From a virus, in IMG/VR virus record IMGVR_UViG_3300032285_001741, positions 1-31,481 of that record: a stretch of DNA of 31,481 bases. One strand, given 5' to 3'. This document shows positions 26,368 to 31,481 of this stretch, one piece after another (positions within the stretch are counted from its first letter, which is position 1; the number at the start of each line of letters is the position of its first letter). A model generated the notes under the pieces. The model did no database searches. It saw only the letters and a list, made by a program, of their open reading frames with translations, and was not told the DNA's origin. Made by a program: the position numbers and the translations under genes.

Positions 26368-26582
26368 GCAGCACTCGCGAATCGCTCTGCATGTGCGAAT
26401 TGTGCCGCAAGCGCGCAGCCGCGTACGCGCGCACCGAAGCGTTCGCCGCGATCCGACGCGCCGCAGCAGTAGCGCGCGAGGCAGAAAAGTGGTCTGGCGT
26501 TTCAGCCTACGAAGGGTTCGTGATGGCGCGAGGAATCAGATCATCCATTCGTGCGGCCATCGGATCGGAGAAGGCAACGTGA
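26364..26582 (+). CDS. Tandem small-protein family, member 1
   Basis: A 72-residue protein with an N-terminal Cys cluster (C9, C11, C14) and a helical body YARTEAFAAIRRAAAVAREA ending in SIRAAIGSEKAT. The same body and ending recur in the next gene, and the last 29 bases before the variable final codons are identical at DNA level, including the GGAG that serves the following GTG. This is a local duplication. Function is unknown. Confidence 0.6.
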   Translation: MSSTRESLCMCELCRKRAAAYARTEAFAAIRRAAAVAREAEKWSGVSAYEGFVMARGIRSSIRAAIGSEKAT

Positions 26583-26845
26583 GTACGCCGGAGATCGGCC
26601 TCTACCCGGACGCCACGCCCGACGAGCACATCGCGTACTCAATGGGCTGGAACACCGCAACCGCGATCGCACGCACCGAAGCGTTTGCTGCTATCCGAAG
26701 CGCCGCAGAAATCGCACGCACCAGCGATAAGGTTGCCCGCCGTTACGCATGGGCAGGTGATCCGCAGGCGTACGCATTTCGCATTGCGGCGAACGACGTA
26801 CGCCGTGCCATTCGTGCGGCCATCGGATCGGAGAAGCAGTCGTGA
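26579..26845 (+). CDS. Tandem small-protein family, member 2
   Basis: An 88-residue protein sharing IARTEAFAAIRSAAEIAR and VRRAIRAAIGSEKQS with member 1, but with a different N-terminus (YPDATPDEHIAYSMGWNTA) that matches the start of member 3. It thus links the three genes as a chimera of their halves. GTG overlaps the previous stop; the stop overlaps the next GTG. No domain is recognised; the protein is helical. Confidence 0.6.
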   Translation: MSTPEIGLYPDATPDEHIAYSMGWNTATAIARTEAFAAIRSAAEIARTSDKVARRYAWAGDPQAYAFRIAANDVRRAIRAAIGSEKQS

Positions 26846-27054
26846 GCCTTCTCAACTTCCCCGACGACGCCACGCCCGAAGAAATGCAGGCGTACAAGCT
26901 CGGCAAACACGAAGCCCATCGCCAGATCCGAATCTGCGCGCAGCGCGTCCTCGAGTACGAGCTCGCACTCAACAAGATCAGGCGCGCACCCGACACGCGC
27001 ACCACATTCGAGATCGCCACGCGCGCACTCGCCAAGCACGGGAAGAACGCATGA
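26842..27054 (+). CDS. Tandem small-protein family, member 3
   Basis: A 70-residue protein beginning LLNFPDDATPEEMQAYKLGK, which repeats the N-terminal pattern P-D-x-A-T-P-x-E-x2-A-Y-x2-G of member 2, while the C-terminal helix (LNKIRRAPDTRTTFEIATRA) is unrelated. GTG start; ribosome site GGAG supplied by the duplicated end of the previous gene. The stop overlaps the next ATG (ATGA). Unknown function. Confidence 0.6.
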   Translation: MSLLNFPDDATPEEMQAYKLGKHEAHRQIRICAQRVLEYELALNKIRRAPDTRTTFEIATRALAKHGKNA

Positions 27055-27230
27055 AGTGGGAGAAGACGAATCCGGGCGCCTGGGCAAGCAATCCGATGCG
27101 ATTCAAGATCCTGTTCGTCGGCCCGAAACGGTATTGGGTCGGCGACGGCACAACCGAATCAATCCACCCGACCCTTGAACTCGCCAAGCAAGCATGCGAA
27201 AACCGCGTGCGCTGGGAGGACGAGTCGTGA
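27051..27230 (+). CDS. 59-residue protein, unknown
   Basis: A short ORF starting at ATG with GGAAG upstream and overlapping its neighbours at both ends. MKWEKTNPGAWASNPMRFKI with FVGPKRYWVGDGTTES suggests a small beta fold with aromatic residues, followed by a helix (LELAKQACENRVRW). The pattern of a short beta sheet presenting aromatics is common in phage host-takeover proteins, but nothing here proves that. Confidence 0.55.
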   Translation: MKWEKTNPGAWASNPMRFKILFVGPKRYWVGDGTTESIHPTLELAKQACENRVRWEDES

Positions 27231-27715
27231 CGCCGGCCGCCGTCATCATCTCGCTCGACGTATCCGAACGACGTATCGGATATGCCGTCCTCGAGTACGA
27301 CTCCGGCAAGTGCGTCGAAACCGGCGTTATACACACACCGGCCGGTGACGACCTCAACACCCGCGTCCAAGCCTGGCACACCATCAGCCACGCAGCCAAC
27401 CAGACCGGCGACATCGAGCTCGTACTCATCGAAGCACCATGGTCGGGTCCTAACCGGCAAGGCTCAATCAGAGGCGCAATGGCCGTCGGCAACGTCGCCG
27501 GCATCGCAGCCTCGCGCCTCGGCCGCTCTGTATTGGTCGACACGATCCAACCAACCCAATGGCGCAGCCTCTGCGGACTTCCCACACGAGGCAAAGAACC
27601 CGTCATGACATGGGCAACACAAGTCCTAGGCCGAAGCGTCACCCAAGACGAAGCCGACGCACTCGGCATCGCCACCGCCGCACACCACATCGCATGGAAC
27701 AGGAGCAACCCGTGA
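27227..27715 (+). CDS. RuvC-like Holliday junction nuclease
   Basis: A 162-residue RNase H-fold nuclease. IISLDVSERRIGYAVLEYD carries the first catalytic aspartate (D11), VLIEAPWSGPNRQGSIRGAM the glutamate (E69), and TQDEADALGIATAAHHIAW the last acidic pair (D141, D144), in the order and spacing of RuvC. It probably resolves branched intermediates in replicating or recombining phage DNA before packaging. The second GTG of GTC-GTG is taken as start because it overlaps the upstream stop (GTGA). Confidence 0.82.
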   Translation: MTPAAVIISLDVSERRIGYAVLEYDSGKCVETGVIHTPAGDDLNTRVQAWHTISHAANQTGDIELVLIEAPWSGPNRQGSIRGAMAVGNVAGIAASRLGRSVLVDTIQPTQWRSLCGLPTRGKEPVMTWATQVLGRSVTQDEADALGIATAAHHIAWNRSNP

Positions 27716-28578
27716 ACGCCATCACGACAGACGATCACTGGGTGTACGTCCTTTACGCGCCGCAAACGCGACGAATCAAGATCGGACGAAGCAAGACCGA
27801 ACACGGCTGCGAAGACCGGCTGCGCAGCTGCCAAACCGGCAGCCCCGAACCGCTCCACCTCATCGGCATCTTCGAGCCGGGAACGCATCCTGGCGAAAAG
27901 GCTATTCACTCCGAGCTTGCGGCAGCGCGCGTGCACGGCGAATGGTTCTCATGCGAACGACACACCATTTACGAACTTGAGGGCATCGTCGGCCGCGATC
28001 GCCTCGCATGGCCGACGCTGATCAGCAACCCGATCAAGATCGCGCCGACCGATTACACAATTGAACGCGGGGCCGTATGCGTCGATCGCGAACCGTTTGA
28101 GGTCGACATTCGCGGCAAGATTGGCGATCACACACGCACCGGATACCTCTACACGTCATACGCGATCGAATACGAAGCACTAAGCGACGACTACGACGCT
28201 TGCGAACACGATCCGTTCTATCCGTACGACAAATGGCGCGATTGGGCACGCTCGTACGCACTAAAGAATCCTCACAAGCCAGGCATACCGATCTATTGGT
28301 CTATCTGCGGATGCGGGACAGACGCCGACCATCCAAGCGCTTACGACCATTTTCGGGACATCAGCAACGGCGAAAACCATTGGAACAAGTTCTTCCACAA
28401 GCCAACCCGTCGCGACCGCAAGCCATTTCTATTTGCGGACCTCCCAATGCATGTCAAGCGATGGCATCCCGACTTCGCCCAGCACAAAGGCGGATTCATC
28501 GAAGAGTTCACCGGCTTCCGCCCCAGCTATCTACAGCCGTGGGTAACGCTTTCGCAGATCGAAGGAGTCAAAGGGTGA
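27712..28578 (+). CDS. MUG113 / GIY-YIG-like protein with unknown C-terminus
   Basis: A 288-residue protein. Residues 9-85 form a T5orf172/MUG113 domain related to GIY-YIG nucleases: WVYVLYA (GIY position), RIKIGRS (YIG position), EDRLRSCQTG (R36), and AIHSELAAARVHGEWF. The 200-residue C-terminal part has several aromatic and Cys/Asp-rich segments (DDYDACEHDPFYPYDKWRDW; SICGCGTDADHPSAYDHF) and is not recognised. Such proteins are scattered among phages and are suspected DNA-cutting or host-attacking factors. GTG overlaps the RuvC-like stop. Confidence 0.75.
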   Translation: MNAITTDDHWVYVLYAPQTRRIKIGRSKTEHGCEDRLRSCQTGSPEPLHLIGIFEPGTHPGEKAIHSELAAARVHGEWFSCERHTIYELEGIVGRDRLAWPTLISNPIKIAPTDYTIERGAVCVDREPFEVDIRGKIGDHTRTGYLYTSYAIEYEALSDDYDACEHDPFYPYDKWRDWARSYALKNPHKPGIPIYWSICGCGTDADHPSAYDHFRDISNGENHWNKFFHKPTRRDRKPFLFADLPMHVKRWHPDFAQHKGGFIEEFTGFRPSYLQPWVTLSQIEGVKG

Positions 28579-30473
28579 CGAGCCTGCAGACCGAGGCGGT
28601 CAAGTACACGACGCTAGGTTGGGGCGTCATCCGCCTACACCACGTCCTTGAGGACGGCTCGTGCAGCTGCAGACGCGCCGACTGCTCCTCAATCGGTAAG
28701 CACCCGCTCGACCCTAAAGGCGCCAGCCTGCCCGAGCACGACTATGAGAAAGTCCAGCGCCTCTGGGAACAAACCCCCGACGCCAATATCGGCATCGTCG
28801 CCGGCACAAGCAACCTTCTGATCCTCGACTTCGACTCTGACGAAGCCCGCGAACGCTTCAAGCAAATCGCCGACCAGGACACGCTCGAACTCCTACGCCG
28901 CAACCCCATCGTCAAAACCGGCCGCGGCTGGCACATCTACCTCGAAGACCCAACCGGCGGATACTCACCAAGCGTCGGCACCAACGGCGACGCCGGCATC
29001 GACATCCGCGCCGGCGTCTCCTACGTCGTCGCACCACCATCAAATCACGCAAGCGGCAACGACTACACCTGGATCCAATACCCCAAGGATCCGCCCGAAC
29101 CACCCACGCCATGGCTTGACGCATACATCCGCAACCGATACGACAAGCCCGTCCGCATCTACGAAGACGGCGACAAGATCATCACCGGCGGACGCAACAA
29201 AGAACTCGCAAGCCTCGCCGGGACCATGCGCCGCCGCGGATTCACCGAAGGCGCCATCCGCGCAGCTCTCCTTGAGGAAAACGAAAAGCGCGTCGACCCG
29301 CCACTCAGCACAAGCGAAGTCGAAAGCATCGCGCACTCAATCGCCAAGCACCCGCCACAAGACGTACCCCTCGACAACAACCGCCACGACATCGAAACCG
29401 TCGTCGCAGAGATCGAAGAACGCGGCGACGAACCCAAATACAAGTTCCTCAACCTCGACGAAATCAACGCGCTCCCAGACATCCAATACCTCGTCGACGG
29501 ACTCCTACCCATCAACGGCTACGGCATCGTCTACGGCCGCCGAGGCAGCGGCAAGACATTCGAAATGCTTCACCTATCGCTCTGCATCGCCACCGGCAAG
29601 GCGTATCGCGGCCACAAGGTCCAGCAAGGCGGCGTCGCCTACATCATGAGCGAAGGCGCAGCAGGCCTCAAAAAGCGTATCGCAGCCTGGATGAAGCACC
29701 ACCAAGTCGACCAGCTTGAAAACTTCTACGCGCTCACACACAGCGTCCAGCTAAACGATCCCGAGCTACGCGCACACCTCGACATCGCGATCGAGCGTAT
29801 CCCCGCAGACGTTCGACTCCTCGTCATCGACACACTCGCACGCAGCGTCAGCGGACTCGACGAGAACAGCTCAGCCGACATGACACGCTTCATCGGCTAC
29901 GTCGACGAGATCCGCCAACGCCGAAGCCTTGCCGTCGTACCCGTACACCACGCCGGCTGGAACGACGGACACGAGCGCGGCTCAACCGTCATCGGCGACG
30001 CCGCCGATTGGATCTGCAAAGTCGCCAAAGAAGACGACAAAGTCATCGTCAAAACCGAAAAAGTCAAAGACGACGAACTACCCAAACCGCTCCGCCTCGA
30101 CCTCGTACCCGTCGACGGCACCGGCAGCGTCATCCTCGAAGAAGTCGAAGAAGAGACAATCCAAGACGAGCTCGTCGACGCCATCATCCAAATCGTCCAA
30201 ACGCAACAGAACATCACCGAGAAGGACCTCCTCAAACTGCTCGACGAGCGCAACATCAAGGCATCTCAGAACACCATCAAAAACCGCATCGAGCGATCGC
30301 CAGGCGCGTTCAAGTACAAGCGCGTCGAACGCGTTGAAGGGACCGCGCCCGACAAGAAAGGCACGCTACGAGCGTGCATGATCTGGCGAATACGACCCGC
30401 CGAGATCAGCACCATCGGCACCGTCGACGACCCCTTCGCAGACCCCAATCTGAGCGCCGAAGAGGCCGCATGA
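28575..30473 (+). CDS. Primase-polymerase (AEP) fused to RecA-like helicase
   Basis: A 632-residue replication protein. Residues 1-185 are a Prim-Pol domain: LLILDFDSDE gives the D85/D87 metal pair, TGRGWHIYLE the histidine (H120), and GIDIRAGVSYVVAPPS the third acidic residue D143. A small Cys/His cluster (C30, C32, C37, H43) is inserted near the start, as often in Prim-Pol. Residues 205-262 resemble a primase C-terminal helical domain. The helicase domain has GRRGSGKT (321-328), LLVIDT (415-420) and VPVHHAGW. It should open DNA and make primers at the origin; the iteron cluster begins right after its stop. Confidence 0.9.
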   Translation: MTSLQTEAVKYTTLGWGVIRLHHVLEDGSCSCRRADCSSIGKHPLDPKGASLPEHDYEKVQRLWEQTPDANIGIVAGTSNLLILDFDSDEARERFKQIADQDTLELLRRNPIVKTGRGWHIYLEDPTGGYSPSVGTNGDAGIDIRAGVSYVVAPPSNHASGNDYTWIQYPKDPPEPPTPWLDAYIRNRYDKPVRIYEDGDKIITGGRNKELASLAGTMRRRGFTEGAIRAALLEENEKRVDPPLSTSEVESIAHSIAKHPPQDVPLDNNRHDIETVVAEIEERGDEPKYKFLNLDEINALPDIQYLVDGLLPINGYGIVYGRRGSGKTFEMLHLSLCIATGKAYRGHKVQQGGVAYIMSEGAAGLKKRIAAWMKHHQVDQLENFYALTHSVQLNDPELRAHLDIAIERIPADVRLLVIDTLARSVSGLDENSSADMTRFIGYVDEIRQRRSLAVVPVHHAGWNDGHERGSTVIGDAADWICKVAKEDDKVIVKTEKVKDDELPKPLRLDLVPVDGTGSVILEEVEEETIQDELVDAIIQIVQTQQNITEKDLLKLLDERNIKASQNTIKNRIERSPGAFKYKRVERVEGTAPDKKGTLRACMIWRIRPAEISTIGTVDDPFADPNLSAEEAA

Positions 30474-30691
30474 CAACCGTGCAAAAACAGCGTTGCACTG
30501 TGCAACACGGATGCATTCGACCGTGCAACCGTGCAAAAACATTTTGCACGGATGTTTTGGCTTACCTAAGCGGCGTAGAACGTCTATCTGCGTACCGTGC
30601 AAACCATCCCACGGGTCTATACCCGTGGGTGGTTGCACAGTGCAAAGACCGTGCAACGACCAACCGCAGTGAAAGCATGTTCGCGTGCTGA
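30470..30691 (+). CDS. Possible 73-residue ORF within the iteron cluster
   Basis: ATG overlaps the helicase stop (ATGA) and the frame runs to a stop that overlaps the next gene, matching this genome's packing style. The product is Cys-rich (C9, C15, C19, C26) with no known domain. However, ten GTGCAA units and several perfect palindromes fill the same DNA, so the frame may be open by chance or may have been shaped around the origin. Codon choice looks dictated by the repeats. Confidence 0.35.
   Translation: MTTVQKQRCTVQHGCIRPCNRAKTFCTDVLAYLSGVERLSAYRANHPTGLYPWVVAQCKDRATTNRSESMFAC
30476..30658. repeat. ori: Iteron cluster, candidate replication origin
   Basis: Ten GTGCAA units lie within 183 bases: seven rightward (30479, 30500, 30523, 30531, 30597, 30640, 30651) and three leftward (30493, 30544, 30633). 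The fullest form ACCGTGCAAAAAC occurs twice. Adjacent units make perfect inverted repeats: GTTGCAC-T-GTGCAAC (30492-30506), CCGTGCAAAA-ACA-TTTTGCACGG (30529-30551) and TTGCAC-A-GTGCAA (30633-30645). The cluster follows the primase-helicase gene, the usual place for a phage or plasmid origin. Confidence 0.7.
30608..30629. other. Perfect palindrome inside iteron cluster
   Basis: CCCACGGGT-CTAT-ACCCGTGGG is a 9-bp perfect stem with a 4-base loop, lying between iterons at 30597 and 30633. It could serve as a primer-recognition hairpin, a single-strand initiation site or a terminator of the helicase transcript. Confidence 0.6.
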
Positions 30692-30990
30692 TCATCCTCA
30701 CCATTCTCCTCGCCCTCGCGATCGTGATCGTGGTCGCCCGACTCGCCTGGACGTACCATCGCGACAAGCTCGCAGCTGCTCGAGCACGGACCGGCGAAGC
30801 ACAACGCGCCGCGCACATCCTCGCCGACCACATCGAACAAGTAGTCGCAACGCGAGACTCGGCGATCTACGCGCGCGACTTCTACCGCGCCGCACTCAAC
30901 GACATCATCAGCTGCACCGACAGCACCGATCCTGCTGGACAGATCGCACGACGATTCATCAACTACTCAAAGACCGGGGAGGGGGATTGA
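30685..30990 (+). CDS. Membrane protein with cytoplasmic helix
   Basis: A 101-residue protein: an N-terminal transmembrane helix (LIILTILLALAIVIVVARLA) followed by a long charged helix (HRDKLAAARARTGEAQRAAH, then ILADHIEQVVATRDSAIYAR). A single-pass protein with its bulk inside the cell is predicted. It begins at GTG, overlapping the doubtful ORF in the iteron region by 7 bases. It may tether replication complexes to the membrane, though that is inferred from neighbours only. Confidence 0.62.
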   Translation: MLIILTILLALAIVIVVARLAWTYHRDKLAAARARTGEAQRAAHILADHIEQVVATRDSAIYARDFYRAALNDIISCTDSTDPAGQIARRFINYSKTGEGD

Positions 30991-31069
30991 TTCTCATCAA
31001 TCAACTTCGCTCAACACTCTCGCGGGTAATCAAATCTCGGACCGGCAGCACGTCGACACGCTTGGGCAG

Positions 31070-31381
31070 GTGTCCGGCGTAGTGGCAGTGATCAATCACA
31101 TTTGTCTCGACTGCAATCGGATGACGCCACGGCGTACCCGGTGTGCCGAGTGCGAGGCCAGGCGCAACCGTGAACGCGACGCTCGACGCGTGCACAGGCA
31201 CGGCTCGTACCAGTCGCAAGCGCGCAAAGTTCGCGAGTCCGCTTCGGTCTGCTGGATCTGCGGCAAAGGCTCTCGCGCAGGTGATCCGTTCACAGCTGAT
31301 CACGTCTTGCCTGGAAATCCTGAAAGCATCCTCCTGCCCGCGCACCGATCGTGCAACAGTAGAAGAGGTAACAGGGTATGA
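31070..31381 (+). CDS. HNH endonuclease
   Basis: A 103-residue nuclease. The N-terminal zinc knuckle has C12, C15, C25 and C28 (CLDCNRMTPRRTRCAEC). The HNH core is CWICGKGSRAGDPFTADHVL (C61, C64, D77, H78) and PAHRSCNSRRGNR (H92, C95, N96). Such enzymes near the terminase assist cos cleavage in HK97-like phages. If the window ends join, it would lie about 180 bases before the small terminase. The GTG at 31070 is the best of several weak starts; no strong ribosome site is seen. Confidence 0.85.
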   Translation: MSGVVAVINHICLDCNRMTPRRTRCAECEARRNRERDARRVHRHGSYQSQARKVRESASVCWICGKGSRAGDPFTADHVLPGNPESILLPAHRSCNSRRGNRV

Positions 31382-31481
31382 ACGCGTTGCTTGTAAAACA
31401 TTATTTTGGTACTTCGCGCGCATGGCCCGTGGCAATCGTGGGGGGTATCAAGAATCTGATGAAAACTGACTTGCAGATGCC
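31378..31481 (+). CDS. Partial ORF running off the right end
   Basis: ATG overlaps the HNH stop (ATGA), and 34 codons remain open to the window edge: NALLVKHYFGTSRAWPVAIV and GGIKNLMKTDLQM. No family can be named from so short a piece. If the right end is joined to the left end the frame stays open for about 55 more codons, passing under the first bases of the small terminase. It may be a small gene between HNH and terminase, interrupted only by where the sequence was cut. Confidence 0.45.
   Translation, partial: MNALLVKHYFGTSRAWPVAIVGGIKNLMKTDLQM

Noticed and set aside
30476-30658. CRISPR-like array
   Set aside because: Repeat units are 6-13 bases, occur in both orientations and have irregular spacing; there are no 25-35 base repeats with uniform spacers. 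The Cas4-like gene is a lone phage nuclease.
31404-31412. A further copy of the late promoter (TTTTGGTAC near the right end)
   Set aside because: The upstream half matches, but no TAnAAT box occurs 21-22 bases downstream.

Overview
The window looks like all or nearly all of the genome of a temperate, long-tailed phage (siphovirus) of a GC-rich, probably actinobacterial host. The evidence is a P27-type small terminase beside a two-domain large terminase, an HK97-type portal/protease/capsid set, a tape measure protein preceded by a frameshifted tail chaperone, a divergent repressor switch, a tyrosine integrase with an attachment site, and many GTG starts with very short or absent leaders. Nearly every gene reads rightward; the repressor and the integrase read leftward. 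The host cannot be named from this sequence. The attachment site carries the 5' half of what reads as a tRNA-Val gene.

Layout. 0-6.7 kb: packaging and head genes (small and large terminase, small membrane protein, portal, a very unusual 605-residue HAD + Dps + prohead-protease fusion, major capsid protein). 6.8-9.8 kb: an inserted cassette of three glycosyltransferase-like genes and one methyltransferase. 9.8-16.8 kb: connector, tail terminator-like protein, tail tube protein, a tail chaperone pair with a canonical -1 slippery heptamer, tape measure, minor tail protein and tail fibre. 16.8-19.2 kb: lysis genes (membrane protein, holin, CHAP endolysin), a small HTH-like protein and a metallophosphoesterase. 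19.2-19.8 kb: the switch region, with a leftward XRE repressor, a G15 homopolymer inside a possible promoter facing the repressor, and a rightward early promoter with operator-like repeats. 19.8-24.2 kb: early genes (SSB-like protein, HNH-like protein, Cas4/RecB-like nuclease, two tandem excisionase-like HTH proteins), the integrase and attP. 24.2-31.5 kb: a train of tiny overlapping genes, then a RuvC-like nuclease, a MUG113/GIY-YIG-like protein, a primase-polymerase/helicase, an iteron cluster that is a good origin candidate, and an HNH endonuclease that would sit directly upstream of the terminase if the ends join.

How it works together. The early genes supply a self-contained initiation system (primase-helicase, SSB, iterons) without a DNA polymerase, so host polymerase is presumably used. 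The structural genes appear to be boosted by several internal promoters that share a TTGnTAnAAT core, some of them placed for leaderless translation. The glycosylation cassette lies inside the virion gene block and probably modifies capsid or tail. The most striking element is the capsid maturation protease. It carries an intact HAD phosphatase motif set and a Dps ferritin-like domain with all four ferroxidase ligands, so an iron-oxidising cargo protein may be delivered into an HK97-fold shell, reminiscent of encapsulin cargo systems.
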